From contig NC_063063.1 of assembly GCF_018812025.1 (NCBI RefSeq), positions 6,636,942 through 6,700,941 on the forward strand: a stretch of DNA of 64,000 nt, in the 5' to 3' direction. A model generated the notes under the pieces. The model saw only the letters and a list, made by a program, of their open reading frames with translations, was not told where the DNA came from and made no database searches. The stretch comes from Megalobrama amblycephala (Eukaryota > Chordata > Actinopteri > Cypriniformes > Xenocyprididae). The translations under genes were made by a program, and so were the position numbers. Shown one piece after another: positions 39,291 to 51,212 of the stretch. Within the stretch, counting starts at the first letter, position 1. Each line of letters opens with the position of its first letter.

Positions 39291-40490
39291 CTGTTCAAAA
39301 GTTTGGGGTCGGTTTTCAGGAAATTAATTCATTTTTATTCAGCAAGGAAACATTAAAGGCACACTACGTAAATTTTCGTCGCTAGAGGTCGCCTATTCAA
39401 AACAAAGGCATAGCTTGATGATGCCGAGATTGAGTGCGGAATCTTAGGAGATGTCGTCTTCACCTCACAGCCAGTGGAAAAGAAGTGGGATGGGATTCGG
39501 GCAGAAATTATGTTCATGAATGAGATTATTAACATTATTGTAGTATGAAGCAGAGCAGGACCGAGTGCTGTGGCAGCGGAATGAGGCCGCTGGAGCGATT
39601 GCAAATGAGAGACGAACGCGACACACGGCTCAAGAGCAGCGGAACTTTTATTATGCCACAGTCGCAGCTTCCGCCTCTTCCGATCAAGTGTATGTGGGGT
39701 AACGCAGTGCTATTTATCATATTAGATACATTTGAGTGTGTTGAAAATTATGTTATAATGTTACTCTGTGCGTTCACTTGGCAGCTGCTATGAGACATTT
39801 GCACACTGCAGTAAGCTACATCGATATTAGAATATCATATTAATAAATGCTGGATAATGTGTATTGTTGCATCATGGCATGCAATTAATTTTAAAACATA
39901 TTGTACGACGGAAAAAATGCTGTATTACTGTTAATAAAAATAAAGCTGCATCTGATTATGCTATGTTAGCCACTTGACAAAATAGTGTTTTTCCTCTAAG
40001 GCATGGTGAAAACATGTAGTCGTGGAAAAACAAGAAAACGAGATTCAATATTTTAATCCAAAAATCTTACATATTTAATCATGTTTTATCAAACAAGACA
40101 GTAAAACATTTCTATTAAAAATAGTTCTTTTGAACTTTCTATACTTAAATGTGTCCTAAAGAAAAGTATCAGGGTTTCCAGAAAAATATTAAGCAGCACA
40201 ACTGCTTTAGCATTGATAATAAGAATGTTTCTTGAGCAGCAAATTAACATATTAGAATGATTTCTGAAGGATCATGTGACACTGAATACTGGAGTATTTA
40301 TGCTGAAAATTAAGCTTTTCCATCACAGGAATAAATTACATTATAAAATATTTTCAAATAGAAAACCATTATTAAAAATTGTAATAAGCGTTTTACTGTA
40401 TTTTTGATCAAATAAGCACTGTCACTTCTTTTAAAAACTTAAAAAAAAAAAAAAAAAAATCTTTCAGACCCTTTTCTGACTTTTGAACGG
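39291..40490. mobile_element. Mariner-type MITE split by another element
   Basis: Termini CTGTTCAAAAGTTTGGGGTC and CTGACTTTTGAACGG are bounded by TA. The body matches the family at 29571-30065 and is interrupted at 39357-40074. Confidence 0.8.
39357..40074. mobile_element. 718-bp TTAA-flanked element (ACTAGAGGTCGCC family)
   Basis: It starts AGGCACACTACGTAAATTTT, continues GCTAGAGGTCGCCTATTC and ends AAAAATCTTACATAT next to TTAA; TTAA also precedes the start (39353). Compared with the other copies, a few terminal bases seem lost on the right. The same left end appears at 63954-64000 and a right-end piece near 62820-62873. A long accidental frame inside has no known domain. Confidence 0.75.
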
Positions 40491-41128
40491 TAGCGAATAA
40501 ATATCACTTCACTAGATGACATTAGATACTTTAAAAAATTACTTTATGGTTGTCAAAATCACTTGAACATAAACTACAACTGTAGTTCCTCTGCTAAGAC
40601 ACTTATGTGAACTTGAGGAGAACTGACTTCATACAGCTGCTGAAAATTACCAGCTGGTTAAAAGTGACTGCTCAGAAGAATGAATCTCTATCATTATTTG
40701 TTTGCTTTTGGGGCAGAGAAATAAAGCGAAATGGCGTATGTAAAAGGTAATGCATAAAAAAATCTCGCAAAGATGTGGGATGTATACGTGTATGAGTGTG
40801 TTAAAGTCGTGCTGTGCGGAGGTGCTTGCGATCTCAGTGCCTCTCCATCACCCTGCGTTATTAATAGATGCCAGTGTGAAGCGACTCGGGCAAGTGACTC
40901 ACATGTGCCCAAAAAACAAGAGCCATCTTCTTAACAGAACCCATAAACAAACAAGCCCAGCCCTGCCATCAGTCCTGTTAAATCAGTCAGTGCGTTTTCA
41001 TATCAGCAGACCACATTCATTCATTCATTCATTCATTCATGCAAGGCAACAGCCCACCATTCGGTTGGCATCACTACACACATGCTACTGTAAAAGAAGG
41101 ACTTCAATGAAGCTGTCAGCTCTCGTAC

Positions 41129-41297
41129 CTGGTGGGCTGTGCTCTTTCCCAACGCCATTGCATGAAGGAAGCAATATTTCGTCTTTGAATCCCAGGCTGG
41201 GTGGACTGTCTTCAGGAGAGGGGTCTGAAGAAGGGCTGGAGTCTCCCTCCAGAGCCTGGAGCTTCAGCAGAGAGCCCTGCAGGCAGAAGCAGAACAT
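41129..41297 (-). CDS. FAM13C: FAM13C, probable first coding exon
   Basis: An ATG at 41297 opens MFCFCLQGSLLKLQALEGDS, a Ser/Pro/acidic stretch (SPSSDPSPEDSPPS) and GFKDEILLPSCNGVGKEHSP, ending at CCAG|GTACGA in phase 1. Human FAM13C as I recall it starts with a similar Cys/Phe-rich MFSCFCFSLQ, so this is likely the orthologous start. The phase does not fit the next recognised exon (35971), so at least one exon between them is undetected. The region upstream is GC-rich and contains a GA repeat, consistent with a promoter. Confidence 0.7.
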
Positions 41298-41549
41298 GCC
41301 GGCTTCAGCTCTTGAAGCGTAAGAGGAAGATTGTTCAGCACACGTCAAATGGAAAGGAAGGATGCCACTGCAGTCTCACACGCCCCTCTGCTTTGCCTCC
41401 ATCAGCCCTGCTTGCGATACACGCGCGTGTGTCCGAGGGTGTCCTTGCGTGCACGAGCGAGGCTTGTGATCACGTCCCTCTCTGCTGCAGTTCTTTATCT
41501 GGCATGGATTATTCATGCCACTCTTTAAGGTGGAAAAAATGGAGCGTGC

Positions 41550-41581
<32 letters not shown>

Positions 41582-41880
41582 AGGGGGGGTCTTCTGGCGT
41601 CAGCAAGCCCCTTAGCAGACTGGCTGAAGCTGGTTTCTCTGATAGGAGAACAGGTGTGGTTGGAGGAAGAGAGGAGGCGAGTGCATGCAGACGGATGCGT
41701 GGGATACGTGGAGGGAGGCGGGGGGGGATTCTCAGATTTTGCTCGGCGGTTATGAAGGCTTTTCCCGCATCTGGAGGTGTGTGTATGTGTGTGGGGGGGG
41801 GGAGGTTCTCACTAAGAGTACTGACATCATGGCCCCTCCCAGCATCCATTCATAAAATAGAAAACAGCCCAACGCAGCTG
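41298..41880 (-). promoter_or_regulatory. Possible FAM13C promoter region
   Basis: This is one of the most GC-rich and CpG-containing stretches of the window (for example ACACGCGCGTGTGTCCGAGG near 41420), lies immediately 5' of the FAM13C start on the minus strand and contains a (GA)n tract at 41550-41575 and G runs at 41583 and 41793. No TATA box is evident. Inference only. Confidence 0.35.
41550..41575. repeat. (GA)n microsatellite
   Basis: Thirteen GA units, about 250 bp upstream of the FAM13C start codon. Confidence 0.95.
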
Positions 41881-42029
41881 CAGGATCGTGCAGCTGATGT
41901 TGCGGTTGCATATACGCATACGATCTCAGAAACGTGACGTCCATATTTGGCCCAGGTCTTCATTTTTTTCAAACCCATTTTTACCTTTTTTGAGGACACA
42001 TTTTGTTTCAAACACATGACACTGTGCCC

Positions 42030-42240
42030 ATTTAATGTAAATAAATTCATCAAGAAAATGTAACATTCATGGAACCTTCCCATTGCACAAAAGGTTCTTT
42101 ATAGTGGGAAAAGGTCCTATAGATTATTAAAATGTTCTTCACACTAACAAACTGTTCACTGAAAGGTTCTTTGGGGAAGCCAAATGGTTCATCACTGTGA
42201 AAACCCCCTTTTTGGAACCTTTTTTTTTTTTTTTTGAGTA
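42030..42240. repeat. Interspersed GGTTCTTTATAGTGG repeat
   Basis: Recurrent GGTTCTTT and GGAACC-type words (AAAAGGTTCTTTATAGTGGG, GAAAGGTTCTTTGGGGAAGC) with complementary GGAACCTT at both ends mark a common fish interspersed repeat. Boundaries are approximate. Confidence 0.65.
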
Positions 42241-42598
42241 TATGCATGTATACCGATGAAACCGAGAAATGTGCCATTCAAATTTGCTCCATGCTTTAAT
42301 CTTCAAGGTCATTTTTACATGTGAGGACACATTTTGTATAACACCATGTAAATTTTTGTCAAATAAATGCATTTGAACTGTTTAATTGGTCAAAATTCAT
42401 GATTAGATACTATGAAATTCATTATTAGCCCTCAGAATTTAAATATCTGGGGCATATTTGCCCTGATCCCTCCCATCTTTCATTTTCTCCTTTTTTTCCT
42501 CATCTCACGGTTCATTTGTCAGTATTGTGGGATGACTGTAAATGCAAGTCTGTGGGTTAAGACATTGATGCACTTCTCTTCTCACAGAGGATGAGTCA

Positions 42599-42698
42599 TC
42601 CCCCTCTCCATTCCTACCCTCCCCTTTCCTCTCCACTCCTGCCCTCCCCTTTCCTCTCCTCCATCCATCTTTCCCCCACTCATCCCCTCTTTTCCGGG
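42599..42698. repeat. Polypyrimidine tract
   Basis: About 100 bases that are nearly all C or T, with two copies of CTCCCCTTTCCTCTCC. Could form non-B DNA. No coding significance. Confidence 0.85.
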
Positions 42699-42699
42699 G

Positions 42700-44068
42700 G
42701 GAATAGATTGCGTGGTTGTGTGGAAAGGGTAACGCCCCCTCAAGCACCACTGACGCTCATCAAACCGACAGCGTTGGTGTGTGTGAGAAAGAAGGACTTA
42801 TGTAAAGATCAAGCCTGCTGATATCATGCACTGACCAATAAAGAGATCATAATCAAAAGTACAATATCCCTGGAATGCAATCAGCCATCAAAAGAACATC
42901 ATTGCTGTATATTTTGATGTTGCACCTGAGGATCCTAATACAGCATGTGCCCTTTTTACAGCGTCCTTAGTGTTTTTCCATTAATTTTATTCATAGGCAT
43001 TAAAAATGCTTCAATAAAGAGTTACATCAAATAATGCTTTTAATCAAACCAATCAGAAGAATCACATTATAAACTTTGATTGAAGAAAGATAATATTGGA
43101 AATTCTGATAATTGCTGCATTGATTCAAAGTCATTAATTACGAGAACAAAACAAAGTTTTCTTTTTCTTTAAATAAAATAACATAATATGGTGATTAACT
43201 GATCAAATTCATCACAATTAATCGCTTATATCAATATTTGCGTGCACTTAAAAGTACTCAAAGAGTACACTCATAACTATCTTTCGTAGACTAAAGTAAC
43301 AAAAAGTACACTTTGTAATAATGTCAAATTAAAAGTTAAATCATCATATATCAAATTATGTTTTAATATATGTTGTCCTGCTTTAAAGAAATGCAATTAT
43401 TTTTGTGTTGAATAACAAACTACAGGACATGTAAAAAACTTGATTATAATTTAACTAGTGTATTATTCAATATTACATCAATACAAATCACATTAAAGTA
43501 CATTTTTTTTTGACAGTACCATTTTTCAAAATAAAAATAAAATTACATATTAAGAGAATTTAGAAGTAATTAAATTATAGTGTCCTAGTGTCCAATAATT
43601 TCATAATCTACAAAGCGTCTTGGCATATAGTTGATTTCCTTGAAGCATCTTTTCCTTGTTCCATGGGCAAGGATATATTTCTGGCTTTGATTTTGTCTGT
43701 GACGTCAGTGGTGACCTGATGGTGTTCCTTGACATTTGTCATGCAAACTCAGAATGACATCACAGGAGAGTGGGTGGTCTAGATGTTTTTTTTTTTTTTC
43801 TGTGAGGGCTACTGGAACAATCATGGATCATTCACAGGACTAAATGTTTTTGTACTGACAGATGCTCTCTACTCTTGAGCCATTATATAAATACATCTTT
43901 GGACCTCTACCTATGATTGGGGCAGGTGATCAGGTTTGGATGGGGGTGTGTTTGCAACCAACAAATTCAAAAGATGGACTTCACCTCAAAACTGAAACAT
44001 GTTTATATATAGATATTTAGGATTTAGGGATAAATTATATATTCCTTATTAGCGTGTGTGTATATATA
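42700..44068. other. Non-coding, nothing recognised
   Basis: AT-rich sequence without a recognisable exon or transposon termini. Contains a T run at 43785. Confidence 0.6.
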
Positions 44069-44620
44069 CACCGAGCTAAAACATTATGACCACCAAACAG
44101 CGCTGACCCGCCGAGACATGGACTCTACAAGACCCCTAAAGTTGTGTCCTGTGGTATGGCACCAAGACGTTAGCAGCAGATCCTTCAAGTCCTGTGGGTT
44201 GTGGGGTGGAGCCACCATGGATCGGAATTGTTGGTCCAGCACAACCCATAGATGCTCAATCAGATTGAGATCTGGGGATTTGTAGGCCAGGGTAACACCT
44301 TGAACTCTTCATTATGTTTCCATTCCTGAACAATGTGTGCAGTGTGGCAGGGTGCATTATCATACTGAAAGAGGTGATTGCCATCAGGGAACACCATTGC
44401 CATGAAGGGGTGTAACTAGTTTGCAATGTTTACGTAGGTGGCATGTGTCAATATGTTATATTGACATCCACATGAATGGCCGGACCCAGAGATTCCCAGC
44501 AAAACATTGCACACTCCCTCTGCTAGCTGTCGTCATCCCACAGTGCATCCTGGTGCCATCACTTCCCCAGGTAAATGGCGTATATGTACACAGTCATCCA
44601 AATGATGTAAAGGAAAACGT
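44069..44620 (-). mobile_element. Tc1 fragment (one terminus and transposase 3' part)
   Basis: It begins CACCGAGCTAAAACATTATG after TA and continues with ACCACCAAACAGCGCTGACC, a familiar fish Tc1 terminus, then the reverse of a transposase C-terminal region (AGATGCTCAATCAGATTGAG). It stops abruptly at GGAAAACGT, where the DIRS-like sequence begins. The other half of the element is not found in the window. Confidence 0.85.
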
Positions 44621-44767
44621 CTTGGGTTACGAATGTAACCATGGTTCCCTGAGAAGGGAAACGCGACACTGCTACCAAGGAAGCTAACAGAGGAGTGCCT
44701 CCAGCATGCTGGTGTCTGAAGCATGTGTAAAAACACGACAATGACATTGGCCTCTTTCTACAGAAAA

Positions 44768-45470
44768 TCTCTTTAAGAGAGGAAGCCTAGCAATGCCACC
44801 CTGAAAACATAGAAACAGGAAGGCTCCAAAAGAGAGCCAACCACACAGATTACTGCCCTCATGGAGTGTTCAGAGTGGAGGCTTCAGCATAACAACCCTC
44901 TATAGTGAGGGGAAACCTAACTATGCTCTACGAGACCACCTCACCAAGAAGGCTCAAAGAGAGCCACACAACTCACACAGGTATCTAATGTTTCCGCATG
45001 ACGACTCTCTAAATTGAGAGGAAACCTGGCAACAATCCTCAAAAAGGTGGTTGCACCAAGGAGGCTCAAGAGAGAGCCATACGATCTGGCCACATCAGCT
45101 GGGCTCTTGTAATGGAGGCCTAAGAATAGCAATTCTAAACGAGAGACCTAGCAACGTAAAATGCCAAGATCACTTATCAAAGATTTGATACCGCTATCAA
45201 AGCGGAGCTCTAGGGAGCGGAGGCCTCAGCAGACAACTCCAGAGGAGACCTAACAATGCTTCCAATGGAAATCACTCTGAGGAGGCTCATAAAAGCTCTG
45301 AAAGAGGAAGGCCTCGGAAATTAACCTCTCAAAATTGAGAGGAGCCTCAACCAGTTCTGTTGAGGAGGTTCAAGAGAGCCAATGAGCCAACATCACCAAC
45401 CTGGACGGGGTCTAAAAGTGGAGGCCTCAATAAAACTACTCTGAACGAGAGGAAGCCTGACTACGCAAAA
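44768..45470. repeat. Seven degenerate ~90-130 bp repeats
   Basis: Units begin with variants of CTCTAAATTGAGAGGAAACC, at about 44768, 44899, 45006, 45136, 45236, 45326 and 45438, each followed by CCTAGCAATG-like and GGAGGCTCAAGAGAGCC-like words. Every unit has a small internal palindrome (CTCT...AGAG). Confidence 0.75.
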
Positions 45471-45617
45471 TTAAAACACCCAAAAACCCAACAACACACT
45501 TACAATCAGTATCCTGTGGCAAACCATCAGAAGGCAGGAATATAAATAAATAATAAACACTGCCAAACAACATCATAGGCCTGATGGAGCATGTAGGAAG
45601 CCTCTAACACACCTCAC

Positions 45618-47104
45618 TCATCGGAGGAGGAGGATCGCGAGTGGCGACGCACACCCTCTCCCAGACCTAGATGGGCCAGGCCCCCTAGAGACTTGGGGTG
45701 TGGGCCTGGATCGGCGAGGTATATAGGTCTTAAAGGCCGCAGACTGCACCTTCGCTTCTCTGAACTTTCTGACCACTTTCAGAACAGATGTGCAAAAAAA
45801 TTCAGATGGCGAAACCGGCGCATCAATGAGAAAGTTTATTTCTTTATCCCTGATGTCAGACAGGTTCACCCAGAGATGCCTCTCTGTGGCCACAATTGCC
45901 ACCATCGATCGGTCAATTGCAGCAGCAGTTTGTTTAGTAGCACGGAGGGCAAGATCTGTAGTGCTGCGCAGTTCTGCTACCTCCTCGGGGGGGAGTCCCT
46001 GACCCTGGTCCAGGTCTTTCAGCAGATCAGCCTGGTAAGCATGCAACAGTCCCATAATGCGCAGCGCAGCCCCGGCCTGACCCACGTACTCTCTGCCATT
46101 CAAATGTGATGTCTCATGCAGCGGTTTGGTTGGCAGAGTGGGAGCCTTCAATCTCCCAGTGAGAGATGGCTAGCCAGCATCCCTCCAACTGGTGGCATCG
46201 ACTCATATCCATGCTCACGCATGGCGCGAGACATAACCTCTAGCAACTTGTTGTATGTGGGACAGGCAGGCTATGGGGATTCAGAAACAACATCATCCTC
46301 AACAGCCACATCCTGCTCTTCTTGGCTTGAAGCCAGGAGCGCACTCGCTGATGGATCGGAGGATGTTACGCTGCATTCACACGGGGCGTGTCTGAAGTTT
46401 GAGCTGATGCGACCGTCATAGTACAACAACAAGTCACATTACTTTCCGGTGTTGCATGAAAGCAATTGGCTAGCGTCTGTGATCTAAATAGCTGACGCCT
46501 GCGTTGGCGTTTGAAAAGTTGAGAAATCTTCAAGTTCTGCCACGAGCAACCCAAGTGAAGCAACGCGACGGAACCCACAATTCAGTTCGGCAATGCTTGA
46601 CGTCAACCATTCAAAGTAAATGAGAAGCGCTAACGCCGACGCTCCATGTGAATGCAGCGTGAGCGATAACACATCCTTGTCTGGCAGCTTACAGCTACCG
46701 AATAATGAGAAATAGCCATACCTCTCTTGAATTCCTCGGCCAGCTCCATCGAAGGAGCCCTACGATCTCAGTCTCCTCTTCGCCTGCTTCGCTGAAGCAG
46801 GTCCTGAACTGTGGGGAACAGATGATTGTCCCAATTTCCTTGAGAAAAGGGACAAACGAGAGCAGAGTTTTTTCATAGAAAAACTCTTGCAATGCTCGTA
46901 TTCAGTCCCCTCGATGACAGAGCAAGCATGCTCCCTGCCCAAGCAAACCAAGCAAAACTCATGTGTGTCTTCAGGTGTCAGATTTAGCTGCCATACTGTC
47001 TTCAATACGTCACACAAACAAACGGCTCCTGAAGACAAGAAAGCGAATGACTGAATTTTGTCTCGAACACTCCAACAGTCAGGGAATGCAGCTGCGTGAG
47101 GCAA
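45618..47104 (-). pseudogene. DIRS1-like gag remnant (LAP2alpha-related)
   Basis: The N-terminal part (47104-46760) has FCLVCLGREHACSVIEGTEY, then HCKSFSMKKLCSRLSLFSRK, a Cys/His segment seen in fish DIRS1 gag. The C-terminal part (46151-45618) has GREYVGQAGAALRIMGLLHA, then LRSTTDLALRATKQTAAAID and ERHLWVNLSDIRDKE. The latter block is the region related to the C-terminal domain of vertebrate LAP2alpha, which is known to derive from a DIRS1-type gag. A 293-bp MITE (46368-46660) and frame changes separate the two parts. There is no intact frame. Confidence 0.75.
46368..46660. mobile_element. MITE inside gag remnant (ACGCTGCATTCACA ends)
   Basis: The ends ACGCTGCATTCACACGGGGC and its near complement (CTCCATGTGAATGCAGCGT) delimit 293 bp with GC-rich interior. 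A clear target duplication is not visible, so the superfamily is not assigned. Confidence 0.75.
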
Positions 47105-47820
47105 GTATTCACGAGAGAAGAGGGGGAGGGGATCAAGAGAGAATTCTACACATCATGCATGTTTGTTCAATGAATGTTATTCACTAATAAATTCACCGTT
47201 AATCTTCTGGATGAACTGATTCAATGAACAGATCCAACACAAAACAACAATTCAGACATCGCTACTTCTCTCGTCAATGTGCCTACAAAGACCTAAGGTA
47301 GATTTTCAGTGAATAATGCCTAAAATTATGAATCACATGACTTCAGAAGAACTGAAATAGAGTGGTGCAAGGATGACGTCAAAACCCGGAAGACTAATTC
47401 ACCTCTGGGTGCCTCAAGATTTCTCCTGTGGAATTTTTTAATGGGGTTTTTCAATTTATGAGTAAAATAAGGTCTGTTGTAAACATAACTTGATGATACT
47501 GGAAGCGTTTTGCTCTACATCGTAAATTACACACACCATTATCGAAAACAAAATTTTAGTTCATTCAAATTTTAGTTTCACTTTCATTATAAAAAGAGTA
47601 ACCAGAATATTCTTCAAATAATTACCTTTTGTGTGATACAGGTTTGGACCAACATGAGGGGGAGTAAATGATGACAGAATTTAAATTTTTAGCAGAACTT
47701 TTGCTTTAAGAAATGAAGATTACATTTGAAGCCAAATTAAAATAATAGCTTTATGACATTTAAAATTAAGATATGAATAGATGATGTGCTGTTTTAGAAG
47801 GAACTTACAGAGTGTTTTAC

Positions 47821-47867
47821 CTCAGGCGTTTGAGGTTTGTCTTCCTTCTATCAGTAAGAATGTCAAG
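47821..47867 (-). CDS. Candidate short exon (unassigned)
   Basis: Acceptor CATCCTGTAG and donor CTGAG|GTAAAA bound 47 nt, in phase 0 and out phase 2, encoding LDILTDRRKTNLKRL. It follows in frame from the 48068-48172 candidate and its out phase suits the FAM13C exon at 35971. No family similarity is recognised; short enough to be chance. Confidence 0.25.
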
Positions 47868-48067
47868 CTACAGGATGAGAGAAGAAAGGAGACCTGATAA
47901 ATGGGTAGAAGCAGGTCTGAGATATGCAATATAACTTTTATTGTATCTTTATCTATTCACTAACATTTTAATTATCCTGTGAAGGTATTTGGCTATAAAA
48001 AAGCTGTTGACTTGATCCAGTAGATAATGCATTCATCTTTTTTCAGCATTGGCATTTTGCTTCTCAC

Positions 48068-48172
48068 CTTATATTTGGTGGGGTGACACAGAACCGGTTC
48101 CTTCCTATCAGCACACACAGCTCCCACAAACCCGTGCAAACCTGGATCTCTCTCTTCACGCACAGTCTCCAT
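48068..48172 (-). CDS. Candidate exon (unassigned)
   Basis: An ATG at 48172 opens METVREERDPGLHGFVGAVC, then ADRKEPVLCHPTKYK, ending at AAG|GTGAGA. A second frame (entered if TTTTTTGGGAG acts as acceptor) is also fully open and would end in phase 2. Neither translation is recognised. It may be a first or internal 5' exon of FAM13C or of another gene. Confidence 0.3.
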
Positions 48173-49243
48173 CTCCCAAAAAACAACTAGAAAGAGTTAC
48201 AATCATATCAGCAGCTGTCCACAATATTTATTTGCAGGTATCATATTAAAGTTCAAGAACATGTGATCATTTTGTTTAATTGTCAAAAGGCATACTTTCA
48301 TAATCTCATACATTCCAAGAAGCGCAATCATTTTTCAAAAACCACGCTTTTGCTTTTCCATAGGAAAAGCGTGTGTGTGAAAGTGAGAATCATGATCAGC
48401 CTGCCGATGTGGGAAAATCCCGAAGATTTTCTCCTTGGAATGCTCCTCACATCTCAGGACTCTCCCATGAGGACCAGAAAAGAATCACAGTACATGCTCA
48501 CACAGTATGCACTCCTGTCACGTAAAAATCGTGCTTGGATCTTAGTACACGCATAACTTAAAAGCAAATCCACTTGAAATCTCATGAATAATTAATATAT
48601 TTAATAACCAGTCTGCATAGAGTGCAGCTACTACAAACCAATTAACTTTACCAGGTCTACTGGAACACGATATTGAGTGCTTACAGTACCTTTAATAATG
48701 TGCCACACAAACGTACTCTTGTGCTCTTTACTTGATGTCTTTGTTATATTGCTTTGTTTGGTGACAACAATGAGATTAAATGGAGAGCAGATTGAGACTT
48801 TTTTCTAAAGGTTCCCAACACCGATTTTTTATTTAACTTTAAAAAAAAGCCTCACATGTGTCTCCTCTAGAGTTTTAGAATCTCAAACTATGAGATCTCA
48901 ATATGAACTCAAACATTTCTCATCATATTCTGATGTATACCAAATTAACCAAACTATATGCTGTTTGTTTTATAACTCTTACAGTTTTTCTATTTTCATT
49001 TCTCAAGCAGAATTCTTAAATGAGACCTAACTAAGTGTTCCATTAACCCTGTAAAGCTTGACATATAAAATAATAGTCAGAAAAATCTATTTTTTTTTAA
49101 TGGAATAGTTTATTGAGAGTGGTACTTTGATGTGGAACACACCTATTTTTAATGAATTCTAATTTGACCTAATTTTAATGAAATTTCTGTCCATCCATCG
49201 ACAGTCTGCACAACTACCACTTTCAAAAAGTTTTCTGAAAAAA

Positions 49244-49547
49244 GAGCATTGTTTAAATGCCACACCACAGCCTACCTGAGTATTGTTGCTAACCATGTCC
49301 GTCCCTTTATGACTACAGTGTTCCCATCTTCTACTTCCAGCAAGATAACATGTCACAAAGCTCAAATCATCTCAAACTGGTTTCTTGAACATGACAATGA
49401 ATTCACTATATCCAAATGGCAACTGCGTGATGCTATCATATCAATATGAACCAAAATTTATGCCACAAAGAATTAAGGAGGTTCTGAAGGCAAAAGAGTT
49501 TCAATTTGGTACTAACAAGGTGTACCTAATAAAGTGGCCAGTGAGTG
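49244..49547 (+). mobile_element. Tc1 fragment, deleted transposase 3' end
   Basis: Plus-strand sequence begins AGCATTGTTTAAATGCC, includes words for a QQD-type second catalytic region (CTTCCAGCAAGATAACATGT) and ends in the terminus AATAAAGTGGCCAGTGAGTG followed by TA. Several internal deletions remove the catalytic Glu region. The left part of the element is absent. Confidence 0.85.
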
Positions 49548-49549
49548 TA

Positions 49550-51212
49550 GTATGATATAGAATATGGTATATGGAGCACATACTTGAGGTAAGGCATTGC
49601 GATTAATCGTAATTGAGTGTTTGATTTCAAATGTGGCTTCTAATGATTATGAAAACAAGATAATATAAGTAAAACGATTATTGTGCAGCTGCCACATTCC
49701 GTCTAGCACCCCTTCCTTTACTTCACAGCGGTGCGTTTTCATTCCTCCCTAAGCCAAACATAACATCCAAATCAGCCAAATAAGTGAGTGTTGTAAAATG
49801 CAGTCTTCTGTCGATAAACTGCGGGATGTGTTTGATATCAAACAGTGTCATTAAAAGCAAATTATGCCATGAAAGAGATAACCCAGGCATCTTTCTGAAT
49901 GAGACAGAGCCGGCCATGCATAAGCAAATGTATACTGTGGGCTTCGGATTCACGCCTAAATGGTCAAATAGCCTGCACACAAAAATGATGAAATGCCATT
50001 TTGGTAGCATTCTCGTAAACACAGTCGGTTATTGAGTAGTCTGTGATCGGTAGTCAAGTACCACTTAAATGGTCAAATTCACACAAAATTATGTCAAAAT
50101 GTCCACCTTGGCTAGTATATAGGTAAACACAGTCAGTTTTGGAATGTAAATAGTATAGAAAGTAATACATGTTGGATCCGTGCTGCTCTTAACAGTGACA
50201 GCAGCCTAATAAACATGCTGCAATCATTATTGTTAATCAAACAACAAAATCAAAGATAAAATCACTCACTGCTCTTGAATGAATAACTTTTGTAGTTTAA
50301 ATAAAGATTAGTCTATATTTAATGTATACAGCGGTGTTATTTTACATTTGATTACTTTATTCAATTTCTGTTGTAGGCTATTACTTATTCGAATACCTCT
50401 GTTAGTACATCTTCCTGAAAAATTAAAACACTGTTTATTTAATTTGTATTTTTTTATTTGTTGGTTTTGTTTGTAATTTAGTTCTTTGTTCTTATTGAAT
50501 TGCTGACTGTTTACTTGTCTTCTGTAACTGTTTTGAGGACTTTTTACTTACATTAACCTAATATTAGTTTTTTTCCAAAGTATTGGTAATTGTGAAATTT
50601 CACTGACATTTCAAATGAATCATATCATGAAATAAGACTTTGATCATATCACCCACCAATAATTGTGGTAAATAATTGTGATTTCAGTATTGATCAAAAT
50701 AATTGTGATTATGATTTTTGCCATAATCGAGCAGACCTAACAAACACCTCAGTTTTATTCAGAGGCCCAAACTGAGAAAACTGCAATTTGGTGCAATGTT
50801 ATTTATGTGACCAAAAAGTAAGATGAATTTCTGATAGCTTGTAATATAAGTTAACGAGATCTTTGTAACTGTATAACAGACTATTACATAAAATGAATAT
50901 AAATATCAGTTTTCACTTTTTATTTCCCAATAAAATGTCTTAGTGAGATGGTATTTGAATGCTTAATTTTAATGATCAAAGCTCTGTAGTTTTCATTGTA
51001 GAGGCAAAACATACAATGCAATGCAATTCACTGATGACTGAGAGATGAACAAATATGTTCCTCAAAAGCCTGATGTATCATATTTGATACTACCATTTTT
51101 TAACATGATTTTTCTAATATATGTATACAGGTACTTACATTTTGGTACATGTTGATAATTCCTAAGCTAAGAAAGAGCAACCTATGAGCAATTAATTTGG
51201 GAAATGTCTTAC
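49550..51212. other. Non-coding, nothing recognised
   Basis: AT-rich sequence with no exon or transposon termini identified. It may be the intron downstream of the 51213-51541 exon. Confidence 0.55.

Larger units (their letters stand above)
44621..47150 (-). mobile_element. DIRS1-like retrotransposon remnant
   Basis: From CTTGGGTTACGAATGTAACC at 44621 to roughly 47110-47200 the sequence consists of a non-coding repeat block (44768-45470) and a minus-strand gag-like region (47104 down to 45618). No reverse transcriptase or tyrosine recombinase is present, so this is an internally deleted, non-autonomous copy. The outer boundary on the right is uncertain. Confidence 0.65.
47151..49243. other. 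Non-coding with two candidate exons
   Basis: Apart from a MITE right-end fragment (about 47640-47708) and the possible minus-strand exons at 47821-47867 and 48068-48172, nothing is recognised. Confidence 0.5.

Noticed and set aside
40750..41322. 190-codon plus-strand frame
   Set aside because: It overlaps the FAM13C first exon on the opposite strand, has low-complexity His/Ser runs from an ATTC microsatellite and no domain.
41376..41937. Arg/Glu and Ser/Leu-rich frames on both strands
   Set aside because: They arise from the GA repeat and the GC-rich promoter-like region; no family features.
45693..46109. 138-codon plus-strand frame
   Set aside because: Shadow of the minus-strand DIRS1-like gag frame.
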